In this document: positions 29,436-37,488 of the stretch, in pieces
How the letters are laid out: each line of letters begins with the position of its first letter
How positions within the stretch are numbered: position 1 is the first letter of the stretch
Assembly (NCBI GenBank): GCA_016787525.1
Contig: JAEUUP010000020.1
Location: 1-64,000, forward strand
DNA length: 64,000 bases
Source: Saprospiraceae bacterium
GTDB lineage: Bacteria; Bacteroidota; Bacteroidia; Chitinophagales; Saprospiraceae
Direction: 5' to 3'
Program-made: the position numbers and the translations under genes
The notes under the pieces: model-generated
Seen by the model: the letters and a program-made list of their open reading frames with translations, nothing else
Told to the model about the DNA's origin: nothing
The model's database searches: none

Positions 29436-30044
29436 ATGAAAACTAATATTCTCTTTTCAACCTTTGTTCTATTATTTAGCCTCAATGCTCTGTCTGCTCA
29501 AATCAGTAATGGCAAAAAAATGCCTGTTTATCCAAAAGATGGACGTAAGCCTACAACCCCTCTCAATTCGGGAGTGCAGTCACAAAACCCTAATGAGATC
29601 TCGCAGCGTAATACATTGGGTTTAGTTCCCTTTTCATTGCAAGTGCGTATAAAACTGCCTTTTTTTTCACAGATTGTACCCTGGGTGATTAACCCTAAAG
29701 ACATCAAAGTCAAGGTTTTTGAAATAACCAAGTCTAATCGTGATCCGAATGCTTTTTTTGAAACTTGCCAATACACAGAAATAACCAATTTTGAAATCGC
29801 CGAAATAGATTTGATAAAACCCAAAACAGAATCTGAACCTTGGGGTGTTGTTTACTTTATCAAAGGTTTGAATACCAATTCTGAATATAGTACACATGTA
29901 ACTATTGACGCTCTAAAACCTGCCAATACGAATCAACGCATTGATGCTTCAGGTATGCTACTGCCACCCTCCTTCATATGTGGCAGTCGAGGAAAAGTCG
30001 GAGGAAACCCTGTTGAAGTTGCATTTAAAGTTGTTTCTAAATGA
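29436..30044 (+). CDS. Secreted protein of unknown function
   Basis: The start at ATG 29436 gives a signal peptide (MKTNILFSTFVLLFSLNALSAQ); the longer frame from 29385 adds a non-signal leader. The mature part is about 180 residues, with a Pro/Asn-rich linker and then a beta domain (LQVRIKLPFFSQIVPWVINPKDIKVKVFEI split by eye). It resembles the C-terminal domain of the preceding protein only in size and linker style. It is the last gene of the cluster. Confidence 0.5.
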   Translation: MKTNILFSTFVLLFSLNALSAQISNGKKMPVYPKDGRKPTTPLNSGVQSQNPNEISQRNTLGLVPFSLQVRIKLPFFSQIVPWVINPKDIKVKVFEITKSNRDPNAFFETCQYTEITNFEIAEIDLIKPKTESEPWGVVYFIKGLNTNSEYSTHVTIDALKPANTNQRIDASGMLLPPSFICGSRGKVGGNPVEVAFKVVSK

Positions 30045-30210
30045 TAATCCTCAGTATTAGACTCTCTATTGACAAAAACACGCCATTCCCTCAGTCATCA
30101 TAACCATTCACACACTCAATCTTGTTGTTTGTATTAGCCCCATTTACCTTTGCTTTAAAGAAAACAAAAATTGAAACCTAATTTATTATAACCAAAAAAC
30201 AATCAACTAA

Positions 30211-30915
30211 ATGGAAAAGGCAATTCACAATCGTATTGGCTACTTTTTTATCTTACTTTTAGCCATATCGTTTTTAGGATTTTATCCGACCTATCTGACT
30301 CATTTCCCAACCTTCAGTGGTTTTACATCGGCACATCATTTTCATGGTTTGATGGCTTTGCTTTGGATTCTGCTGCTGATTGTCCAACCATTTTTGATAC
30401 GAGCCAAACAAAACGAACTACATCGGCAAGTGGGAAAATTGGGCTATATCATCATGCCTTTACTGGTTTATTCGCTCTTTTGGGTATCGAAAGTAACTTA
30501 TTTTAAAAACCTACAAACGATGTCCGAAGCCGAAGCATTGGCAATTCTACCCAATGGCACAGTCGAAGTTTTTGATTTTTCGATACTTTTTGCCTTAGGT
30601 ATGATTTATAGAAAAAACACAGCTTATCACTTGCGTTTTTTGGCAAGTACAGGTTTGATGATGCTGGGACCGGGTTTAGGGCGGTTTTTAATTACAACTT
30701 TTGGGTTGCCTTTTCCAGTAGTGCTTCTATTCATCATTTTATCAACTACAGGCATCGGTTTAATTTGGATGATTCTGGATATTCGAAACAAAAAATCAGC
30801 TTTCCCGATGGCTATTTTTATTCTACTTGGCATTTCGGCAGGCTTTATTAATGCCAATAGTTCGTCAGAGTGGTGGCAAAGTTTTGGCAAATGGTGGGTC
30901 AATACTTTGTTTTAG
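30211..30915 (+). CDS. Multi-pass membrane protein of unknown function
   Basis: The 234-residue protein has about seven hydrophobic segments. The second segment begins with a His cluster (SAHHFHGLMALLWILLLIVQ) and is followed by LHRQVGKLGY, a pattern seen in small haem-binding or DUF2306-like membrane proteins. I cannot assign a family with confidence. It is monocistronic, followed by an intergenic motif copy (30926). Confidence 0.5.
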   Translation: MEKAIHNRIGYFFILLLAISFLGFYPTYLTHFPTFSGFTSAHHFHGLMALLWILLLIVQPFLIRAKQNELHRQVGKLGYIIMPLLVYSLFWVSKVTYFKNLQTMSEAEALAILPNGTVEVFDFSILFALGMIYRKNTAYHLRFLASTGLMMLGPGLGRFLITTFGLPFPVVLLFIILSTTGIGLIWMILDIRNKKSAFPMAIFILLGISAGFINANSSSEWWQSFGKWWVNTLF

Positions 30916-31071
30916 TTCCCAGAGTACCCCCTCAGTATTCTCGTTTGCTTACTTAACTGATAAGGATACCTAATTTCTACCATTCATATACTCACACCCA
31001 TACATCAAATTTATCTCTTTTACTTTTAGAAACTACACCACTGTATTAACACCTTTAAACTTGTTATCGCA

Positions 31072-32295
31072 ATGAAAACAACAACCTATTTATCTAACCT
31101 CACACCCTTGCGTGGTATCGCAGCTTTGTTGACTGTCATTTTCCACATTGATCTTATGTTAGGACATGGTGGCAATATGCTCATCAAATACAAAGACTCC
31201 TTGGTCTTGTCCAAAATGTACTTGATGGTGGATTTCTTTTTCATACTGAGTGGGTTCATCATGCTCCATGTGTACGGCAAAGGCTTTGCAGAAAAAGTGA
31301 CAAAAAGTGAATTCAAACGCTTTACAATAGCTCGTTTTGCTCGGGTTTACCCCCTGCACTTGGCTACTTTGGTCTATACTGTGTTACTCTTCGCAGTTTC
31401 AAATAGCGTTGGCTTATCAGCAGAACCTATAATACAGACCGAAAATCATGGTTTTTCGCTGTTCACCAACCTATTTCTGCTACATTCGATGAATCTGCAC
31501 CAATGGTTCAGTTGGAATCATGCCTCTTGGTCAATCAGTACTGAGTGGTGGATGTACATGGTCTTTCCATTTTTGGTTTTGCCATTCTCAAAATTGGGCT
31601 ATTGGGGTAAAGCGATAGTGGCACTTCTTTGTTTTGTGGGCTATCTTTCCATTACTGTTTTTATTGTACCGATTCTGACTGTGCCCGATTCATTGGCATT
31701 TCTCAGAAGTGCGCCTGCGCAACCTGTCATCAATGTAGCGTATCAATTTGGTTTTTTGCGCTGCCTATTTGGTTTTGTTTTGGGTATGATGATGTATAAA
31801 GGCTACCAAAAGGAGTGGGGAAAATCTATTTTAGCCAATGGTTACACGATATTGGCTCTGACGTTAGGCTTTATGATTTGTATGCACTTTGCTGTGCCTG
31901 ACGTGTTTACAGTCATATTTTTTCCGCTTATTTTATTGTCAGCAGCTTATGGCAGTAAAGGTATGAATGTGTTTTTAGGCTCAAAACCATTACAAAAACT
32001 CGGCGATTGGTCTTTTTCTATCTACTTGACGCACCAACCTTTGATGTTTACCATTAGTAGTATTATCGCTTACCAAAGTTTAGGACAACCCAAAACGGCG
32101 GGTCCACCACCGCAGCCGACGATGCTCATGGGTTGGCTTATCTGTTTGGCATTCATCGCTTTAACCTTGGTTGTATCGTCCTTTACTTATCGTTTTTTAG
32201 AAGTGCCTGCCCGACGTTGGCTCAATGCACAAGCCACATCTTACTCATCGGATCAAATGGGTGTGCCTTCGGTGGTCAATAGCTCGAAGGATTGA
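31072..32295 (+). CDS. Acyltransferase 3 family membrane protein (OafA/YrhL type)
   Basis: The 407-residue protein has about ten transmembrane segments and the family opening LTPLRGIAALLTVIFHI with its His, followed by FFFILSGFIM and the R-x(4)-R-x-Y-P segment (ARFARVYPLHL). These proteins transfer acyl groups to cell-surface glycans or lipids in the inner membrane. The substrate is unknown, since no glycan locus surrounds it. A one-mismatch motif (31243) is present in the FILSG codons and may be chance. Confidence 0.87.
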   Translation: MKTTTYLSNLTPLRGIAALLTVIFHIDLMLGHGGNMLIKYKDSLVLSKMYLMVDFFFILSGFIMLHVYGKGFAEKVTKSEFKRFTIARFARVYPLHLATLVYTVLLFAVSNSVGLSAEPIIQTENHGFSLFTNLFLLHSMNLHQWFSWNHASWSISTEWWMYMVFPFLVLPFSKLGYWGKAIVALLCFVGYLSITVFIVPILTVPDSLAFLRSAPAQPVINVAYQFGFLRCLFGFVLGMMMYKGYQKEWGKSILANGYTILALTLGFMICMHFAVPDVFTVIFFPLILLSAAYGSKGMNVFLGSKPLQKLGDWSFSIYLTHQPLMFTISSIIAYQSLGQPKTAGPPPQPTMLMGWLICLAFIALTLVVSSFTYRFLEVPARRWLNAQATSYSSDQMGVPSVVNSSKD

Positions 32296-32352
32296 GAAGA
32301 ATTTTAGAACTCATTTTAAATTAAAGTCACTTTAGATTTTTTTAGTCATTGT

Positions 32353-32382
32353 TGGGAAAATATTCTGTAAAGAGTTTTCCCA
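32353..32382 (+). terminator. Hairpin terminator after the acyltransferase gene
   Basis: TGGGAAAA (32353-32360) pairs with TTTTCCCA (32375-32382) across a 14-nt loop. A motif copy (32395) follows 12 bp later. There is no strong T-run. Confidence 0.5.
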
Positions 32383-32449
32383 GCATGATTTTGCGCCCCC
32401 TCAGTAAACTTTAATTCTATCACATTTTTCAACAAAAAACTTTATAATT

Positions 32450-33274
32450 ATGAAAAATCTATTCCTCATTTGTCTAACAACTCTTTGTTTATCAACTATT
32501 TATGCTCAAACTGCTGACGAACTCGCTATTCAAAAACTTTGCGAAACTGAAACGCAGGCTTGGCTTAGTTCTGATGCAACGACTTTCAACAATTGTTGGC
32601 AAATTCGACCTTATACACGTCTTTTAATCAGCACTGAAAACAATCAGACTTTTGCCATCAGTGCAGACCAAATGAAAGCCGCTCAAGCCGATGCTATGGG
32701 CGGTGGCGGCAGTTTTGCCAACACCAATTATCTGTTTCACATTGATGGGAACACCGCTTGGGTGACTTATGATGAAGTAAAAACCGATACAAAAGGTCTG
32801 CAACACCCTTCTCACGAGTTGCGCCTAGTGGAAAAAGTCAATGGTGAATGGAAAATCGTAGGCATGTCCGTGCATCACTACAATCCTCAACAACCTGCAT
32901 CCGTTGCAGAGGCAACCATCAGAGACTTAGATGCCCAGGAAGCTAAAGCCATAGTCGAAAAAAATTATGCTACGCTCGAAAAACTTTGGTCGCCTAACTT
33001 AATGGTCAATAACCCACGAAATGCCATTTCTGAATCAGCCGAAGCCGTCAAAAAAGCCTTGATGAATAATCTAATTGACCATGTTCTATTACAACGCAAT
33101 ATCGAAAAAGTGTCGCTCAACAACGATATAATAGTCACTATGGGCAACGAAATTGTGCAAGATAAACCCAACGAGCCTCAATATTTACGCCGTTTTACAA
33201 ATATCTGGATGTTACAAAATGGAGAGTGGCGACTGACATACCGTCATGCGAATAAGGTGATTGAGAAAAAATAA
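32450..33274 (+). CDS. Secreted protein with two NTF2/SnoaL-like domains
   Basis: The 274-residue protein has a signal peptide (LICLTTLCLSTIYAQ). Residues about 22-150 resemble a SnoaL/DUF4440 domain (ETQAWLSSDATTFNNCW, then VEKVNGEWKIVGMSVHHY), and residues about 155-274 are a second copy (KAIVEKNYATLEKLWSPNLMVNNP, then NGEWRLTYRHANKV). Such domains form cone-shaped barrels that bind or turn over small molecules. No substrate can be inferred. Confidence 0.75.
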   Translation: MKNLFLICLTTLCLSTIYAQTADELAIQKLCETETQAWLSSDATTFNNCWQIRPYTRLLISTENNQTFAISADQMKAAQADAMGGGGSFANTNYLFHIDGNTAWVTYDEVKTDTKGLQHPSHELRLVEKVNGEWKIVGMSVHHYNPQQPASVAEATIRDLDAQEAKAIVEKNYATLEKLWSPNLMVNNPRNAISESAEAVKKALMNNLIDHVLLQRNIEKVSLNNDIIVTMGNEIVQDKPNEPQYLRRFTNIWMLQNGEWRLTYRHANKVIEKK

Positions 33275-33354
33275 AAACTTCGACTCAATATGTTTTCACC
33301 CCCTCAGTAAATCACTGTTTACCAATAATTTATCACTTTCTAAAACTTTTATAA

Positions 33355-33921
33355 ATGAAAAATTTACTTAAAATCTTGCTATTAACATTCATCGCAACCA
33401 GCCTTTTTTCCTGTCGCTCCGAAGAGTTTGACCCAAAATCGGGGCTGATGATTCAGTTGGATATTCAGGCAGAAATCATAAACTCTAATCCCATGAAAGC
33501 CAACGAAGCTTTTGAAAAAACCTATGCCATCAATCTGCGCGATACTTTCGCCAAACGCTATAATATTGACCCTGACAAATTGGACTCATTTTTTGTCAAC
33601 ACCCTCATAGTATCGTTCAATCAAGACCGTTGCAAACAACTCAAAACCTATGAAGTCAATACCGACCTACCTGTGGTAGGCAATTATTCTGTCAAAGATG
33701 TGTGTGATTTGACACTCATCAGTGGCAAACCTGCTGTTGTTGAAATCAGTGCCAACAGCAATCTGCCTTTTGCCAAAGATGTTTTGAAAACAAATTTTGC
33801 CGATGCCATCAAAAAAGGGCAACCATTCAATGTCAAGTTCAAAGCCATTGCTAAAGAGGATTTCGCAAGTGGTTTTGGTCTGTCAATCATATTGGCAACG
33901 AGGGCAAATTATAAACCTTAA
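33355..33921 (+). CDS. Lipoprotein of unknown function
   Basis: The 188-residue protein has a lipoprotein signal (ILLLTFIATSLFSCRSEEF). The mature part is mixed alpha/beta with two Cys (DRCKQLK and VKDVCDL). No family is recognised. It is 29 bp from the next gene on the same strand and the two may be co-transcribed. The stretch ACCCTCATAGTAT at 33601 is a degenerate motif-like sequence. Confidence 0.55.
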   Translation: MKNLLKILLLTFIATSLFSCRSEEFDPKSGLMIQLDIQAEIINSNPMKANEAFEKTYAINLRDTFAKRYNIDPDKLDSFFVNTLIVSFNQDRCKQLKTYEVNTDLPVVGNYSVKDVCDLTLISGKPAVVEISANSNLPFAKDVLKTNFADAIKKGQPFNVKFKAIAKEDFASGFGLSIILATRANYKP

Positions 33922-33950
33922 TTTTTGACCAACATAAAACAAAAAATAGA

Positions 33951-34586
33951 ATGAGAGCAAGAGTAAAAATATACGCCTTTATACTGCTATCAATAGGTGT
34001 AGCAACAAGTTTAAAATCGCAAGAGACTACCTCAAAAAACCGACTTAATGTATTGAAAACAAATATTTTATCCCCCCTCAGTATAGGCTACGAAAGAGGT
34101 ATTGGGCAGCATTTTTCGTTGGGTGCGTATGGTTTATACTTCCCTTCTTTTTCATTCGGTCAGCCCAATGATGTCTTAGGTCATGTATCGTTGGCAGACC
34201 TATCGTCGGGCTTCACGGTGGAGGCACGATATTATACATCGAAGCAAAAAGCACCACTCAATGGCTTGTATCTGGGTGGTTATTATTTGTTTCGCATAGC
34301 CGATGTATTTGTGCATAAAACTGTAACCAGTAGCAACAATCGAAGCGATGTCAAAGCCTATATCCCATCTGACTTAACCTCTTATGGGCTGATGATAGGC
34401 AAGCAAAAAATGAGAACAAAGGGTTTTACAACGGATGTCAATTTCGGAATTGGGTATTACTCGGTAGGCAACATACCCACCATTACTGATGACAACAACG
34501 AATCATTCAAAATTTTCAATCAATTATCGAAACTGCGCTCGGGCATTGGCCCCAGAGTTAACCTGTGCCTGGGTTATGCGTTTTAG
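33951..34586 (+). CDS. DUF3575-like outer membrane protein
   Basis: The 211-residue protein has a signal peptide and an opening NRLNVLKTNILSPLSIGYERGIGQHFSLG typical of DUF3575 small barrels. The rest has alternating strands and ends with the terminal aromatic signal LCLGYAF. It is probably an eight-stranded outer membrane barrel; members have no defined function. Motif copy 34072 encodes SPLSIG within the conserved opening. A hairpin (34581-34613) overlaps the stop codon. Confidence 0.7.
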   Translation: MRARVKIYAFILLSIGVATSLKSQETTSKNRLNVLKTNILSPLSIGYERGIGQHFSLGAYGLYFPSFSFGQPNDVLGHVSLADLSSGFTVEARYYTSKQKAPLNGLYLGGYYLFRIADVFVHKTVTSSNNRSDVKAYIPSDLTSYGLMIGKQKMRTKGFTTDVNFGIGYYSVGNIPTITDDNNESFKIFNQLSKLRSGIGPRVNLCLGYAF

Positions 34587-34613
34587 AAAAATCTTTTTAG
34601 CGATTTTCTAAAA
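34581..34613 (+). terminator. Terminator overlapping the stop codon of the DUF3575 gene
   Basis: TTTTAGAAAAATC (34581-34593) pairs with GATTTTCTAAAA (34602-34613). The TAG stop (34584-34586) is inside the left arm. Confidence 0.6.
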
Positions 34614-34755
34614 CCAACATGCCACTCAGTATTGAATTCAAAAAATCTAAAAGCCCGAGAATTGAGGCAACGAACAAGCGCAGAGGAGGAGGCGCGGCGA
34701 GCCAATTAGACTAATAGCCTTAAAATCAATTTTCTAATAATCAATAAAACAGCCC

Positions 34756-34816
34756 CTCCAATACTTTGATAATTTTTTACGGCTTGCTGCCGTAAAAAAT
34801 TATCAAAGTATTCTCC
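34756..34816. repeat. Perfect 53-bp palindrome flanked by CTCC direct repeats
   Basis: The palindrome at 34760-34812 has perfect 24-bp arms around TTGCT. CTCC occurs directly on both sides (34756-34759 and 34813-34816). The outer context reads GCCCCTC before and CTCAGTAA after, so a motif-like sequence appears split by the palindrome. Its arm length matches the cores of the three larger elements. It lies between convergent genes and may also terminate transcription. Confidence 0.6.
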
Positions 34817-34843
34817 TCAGTAAGAAGCAAAATCTGTAAAAAT

Positions 34844-35404
34844 TTATTGTTTTGGTGGCAAAAGCACCTTATCAATCACATGAACCATACCATTTGAAGC
34901 TTTCACCGAAGCGACAATATTAGCATCGTTGATACTGACTTTACCATCTTTTACAGTAATTTTTGCATTGCCCCCATTGACCATACCCAATGTTTGACCG
35001 TCTTTAAAACTACTCGCCTCAAGCGCAGAAACCGTCACATGGTACTGCAAAATATCAGCTAAGTCATTTTTCTTATCAGGCTTGAGTAAACCCTCTACCG
35101 TGCCAGCAGGCAATTGATTGAAGGCGGCATTAGTCGGTGCAAAAACGGTGAACGGGCCCGCATTCGACAATACATCAACCAATTCGGCAGCCTGAACCGC
35201 TTTGACCAAGGTCGTGTGGTCGGGAGAACCGATAGCCACTTTTACCACATCTTTTTGCGAAACATCATCATTGACGCTTGATTGTCCACCGCCTGCGGAC
35301 GCAGACGCTTCTGAGTTGATTGCTGTTTTAGATGCTTCGCTGCCACCACAACTCATAAAAATTGTAGCTGAAAAAATTAAAACGAAAAGCCATACATTTT
35401 TCAT
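34844..35404 (-). CDS. Fasciclin (FAS1) domain lipoprotein
   Basis: The 186-residue protein has a lipoprotein signal with Cys in IFMSCGGSE, a Ser/Ala-rich linker, and one FAS1 domain (about 50-186). The FAS1 landmarks are present: LSNAGPFTVFAPTNAAFNQLP, LQYHV and the closing VHVIDKVLLPP. FAS1 proteins are cell-surface adhesion modules. A divergently oriented nitric-oxide gene cluster begins 170 bp away. Confidence 0.88.
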   Translation of the reverse strand: MKNVWLFVLIFSATIFMSCGGSEASKTAINSEASASAGGGQSSVNDDVSQKDVVKVAIGSPDHTTLVKAVQAAELVDVLSNAGPFTVFAPTNAAFNQLPAGTVEGLLKPDKKNDLADILQYHVTVSALEASSFKDGQTLGMVNGGNAKITVKDGKVSINDANIVASVKASNGMVHVIDKVLLPPKQ

Positions 35405-35503
35405 TTTGATTGATTTTAAGTTAAAAAAAAGAGAAATACTGTCCTACAAAGCTATTTACACCATTTTTACTGAGGGGTGATGAGTATCATTCTGGGAGGT
35501 GAT

Positions 35504-35529
35504 ATTAAAAGACAAAAAGGTCTTTTAAT
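35504..35529 (+). promoter_or_regulatory. Palindromic operator-like site upstream of ric
   Basis: ATTAAAAGAC (35504-35513), six bases, then GTCTTTTAAT (35520-35529) form a perfect interrupted palindrome that ends 47 bp before the ric start. The same layout, AAAAGAY-N6-GTCTTTT, recurs before the cytochrome-nosZ genes. It is a candidate site for the Rrf2-type regulator encoded between them. Confidence 0.65.
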
Positions 35530-35576
35530 ATTTTTCACCTTTGCAACATTCTTTTACATTTATAAAATTTCACATT

Positions 35577-36305
35577 ATGATGATACAAGTTGATGATGCT
35601 GTCGGAAAAATAGTCGCTAAAGACTATCGCGCAGCCGATGTTTTTCACAAAAAAGGTATTGATTTTTGTTGTGGTGGCAAAAAGCCATTGAGCCTTGCTT
35701 GCGCCGAAAAGGGCTTAGATACTGAGGGGGTCATAGCGGACTTGACAGAGGCTTTATCCGATGATTCAAAAGCAAATACGTTGTTCGATAATATGCCTTT
35801 AGACGAATTGGCACGCTATGTAGAGGAAAAACACCATGCGTATGTATATGAAAACTTGCCTATTTTGAAACATTATGTCGAAAAAGTAGCGCGCACACAT
35901 GGTGGCAATTACCCTGAATTGCTGAGTTTGTACGATGTTTTTATGGAAACTTATGAAGATTTGCAGTTCCATTTACAGAAGGAAGAAAAGATGATTTTTC
36001 CTTATGTCAAAGCCTTAGTGAAAGCACAAAAAGAAGATGCGCCCATGCCTTTTTCGCCTTTCGGCACAGTTGCAAACCCAATCAGGGTGATGAATGATGA
36101 GCATGATACTGAGGGGGATAGATTTCGGCGCATTCGGGCTTTGTTGAATGACTATGAAGTGCCTCGTTATGCCTGTATGACTTGGCGCGTGATGATTCAG
36201 AAGTTGGAAGAGTTTGAAAAAGACTTGCATCAGCACATCCATATTGAAAATAACATTCTTTTTCCAAAAGCTGAACGATTAGAAAATTTGGTTGCAATGG
36301 CTTAA
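35577..36305 (+). CDS. ric: Iron-sulfur cluster repair di-iron protein (RIC/YtfE/ScdA)
   Basis: The 242-residue protein starts at ATG 35577 (MMIQVDD). The N-terminal ScdA domain has FHKKGIDFCCGGKKPL with the Cys pair, and the hemerythrin-like domain supplies the His/Glu iron ligands (EKHHAYVYENLPILKHYV, HLQKEEKMIFPYV, MNDEHDTEGDRF, HQHIHIENNILFP). This family repairs Fe-S clusters damaged by nitric oxide or oxidants. The neighbours fit: Rrf2 regulator and nos genes. Two motif copies (35719, 36106) encode DTEG, one in the MNDEHDTEGD iron-ligand segment. Confidence 0.93.
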   Translation: MMIQVDDAVGKIVAKDYRAADVFHKKGIDFCCGGKKPLSLACAEKGLDTEGVIADLTEALSDDSKANTLFDNMPLDELARYVEEKHHAYVYENLPILKHYVEKVARTHGGNYPELLSLYDVFMETYEDLQFHLQKEEKMIFPYVKALVKAQKEDAPMPFSPFGTVANPIRVMNDEHDTEGDRFRRIRALLNDYEVPRYACMTWRVMIQKLEEFEKDLHQHIHIENNILFPKAERLENLVAMA

Positions 36306-36336
36306 ATTTGCCTCAAAATACTAAATACCTAACATT

Positions 36337-36771
36337 ATGTTTTCTAAGACTTGTGAATACGCCATTCGTGCCATCATCTACATTTATAACAAATCGAATC
36401 TCTGCGATTGCAAAGTGGGTATCAAAGAAATTGCCACCGAAATTCAGTCGCCTGAGCATTTTACGGCTAAAATACTGCAAGTTTTGAGCCGTCAAGAGAT
36501 TGTTTCGTCGGTAAAAGGCCCGAATGGCGGATTCTACATGAGTTCTGCGCAAGGTCAAATCAAGTTGTTGGACATCGTTCGTGCCATTGATGGCCCTCGT
36601 GTTTTTATGGGTTGCGCTTTGGGCTTAAGTCAGTGCGATGAGTCGAGACCCTGCCCTATTCACACCGAATATAAACCCATCAGAGATAAAATGTTGACCA
36701 TGCTGACCAATACCAACGTCGAAAGTCTGGCAACAAAATTAGAAGAAGGCTCGGTGTTTTTAGTGAAATGA
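36337..36771 (+). CDS. Rrf2 family regulator, NsrR-like
   Basis: The 144-residue protein has the Rrf2 winged helix (MFSKTCEYAIRAIIYIY, then EHFTAKILQVLSRQEIVSSVKGPNGGFYM) and three Cys in CALGLSQCDESRPCPIH, suited to an Fe-S cluster. It lies between ric and the nos genes, so nitric oxide sensing is likely. It has no operator-like palindrome of its own but is 31 bp after ric and probably co-transcribed. The TGA stop shares its A with a motif copy. Confidence 0.88.
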   Translation: MFSKTCEYAIRAIIYIYNKSNLCDCKVGIKEIATEIQSPEHFTAKILQVLSRQEIVSSVKGPNGGFYMSSAQGQIKLLDIVRAIDGPRVFMGCALGLSQCDESRPCPIHTEYKPIRDKMLTMLTNTNVESLATKLEEGSVFLVK

Positions 36772-36879
36772 CCCCCTCAGTAAATCGCTTTGTTGCGCTT
36801 AATTTTGTCCAAAATCACCTTTCTCCGTGACTTTTATCATCGAAATCGCTGTAATAAACAGCGTGCTTTGTTGCATTAA

Positions 36880-36905
36880 AATAAAAGATAAAAAAGTCTT
36901 TTATT
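36880..36905 (+). promoter_or_regulatory. Palindromic operator-like site upstream of cytochrome c and nosZ
   Basis: AATAAAAGAT (36880-36889), six A, then GTCTTTTATT (36896-36905). Spacing and half-sites match the site before ric. The site ends 36 bp before the cytochrome start, a position fitting repression or activation near the promoter. Confidence 0.62.
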
Positions 36906-36941
36906 CTTTTAATTAATATTTTCAAACCAAATCTATCCATT

Positions 36942-37400
36942 ATGAAAAGGTTATCCTTACTCATTTTCAGCGCGCTCCTTTTTGGCATTTCATGCGGTGA
37001 CGGTGCTGCAGAACGCAAAAAAGAACAGCCTTTCGACCTTGCCAAAGTCGAACAACAACCCGAAGTGCATGGCACTGAAATCAAAGATGTGACACTCACA
37101 AACCCACTTGACAAAGCGATGATAACGTCGGGCAAAGGCATTTTTGACCTAAAATGCGCCGCTTGTCACAAATTGACCGATGAAAAATTGGTCGGGCCGG
37201 GTTGGAAAGGTGTTACTAAAAAACGTCAGCCCGTTTGGATTATGAATATGATAACCAACGTGGATATGATGCTTGAAAAAGACCCCGAAGCTCAAAAGTT
37301 GCTCGAACAATGTCTCGTGCGTATGCCGAACCAAAACATCACAGAAAAAGAAGCACGCGACATCGTTGAGTTTATGCGCCAAAACGATGGTGAAAAATGA
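36942..37400 (+). CDS. Monohaem c-type cytochrome lipoprotein
   Basis: The 152-residue protein has a lipoprotein signal (LIFSALLFGISCGDG) and one haem site CAACH at about residue 70, with a probable axial Met in LVRMPNQNI. It is encoded directly before nosZ and is the likely electron donor for it in the periplasm. The stop TGA shares its A with a motif copy that is split by a 21-bp insertion (37405-37425). Confidence 0.87.
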   Translation: MKRLSLLIFSALLFGISCGDGAAERKKEQPFDLAKVEQQPEVHGTEIKDVTLTNPLDKAMITSGKGIFDLKCAACHKLTDEKLVGPGWKGVTKKRQPVWIMNMITNVDMMLEKDPEAQKLLEQCLVRMPNQNITEKEARDIVEFMRQNDGEK

Positions 37401-37432
37401 CCCCTTCTCAATGGAATCCTTCGGATCAGTAT
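37400..37432. repeat. Dispersed motif interrupted by a 21-bp two-hairpin module
   Basis: ACCCC (37400-37404) and TCAGTAT (37426-37432) would join into a perfect motif, but 21 bp intervene. The insert contains ATCC-TTC-GGAT and a weaker TC-AAT-GGA stem. The A of the preceding TGA stop is the first motif base, the position where uninterrupted copies also occur (13139, 36771, 40565). Confidence 0.7.
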
Positions 37433-37488
37433 AAACAATTGTAAATAAGTATTTTATAACAGTTTATTTAAACTAAATAGTGAAATCA

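Noticed and set aside
31243..31255. Near-motif ATACTGAGTGGGT in the acyltransferase gene
   Set aside because: It encodes the conserved FILSG segment of the family, so the match may come from protein constraint; not counted among exact copies.
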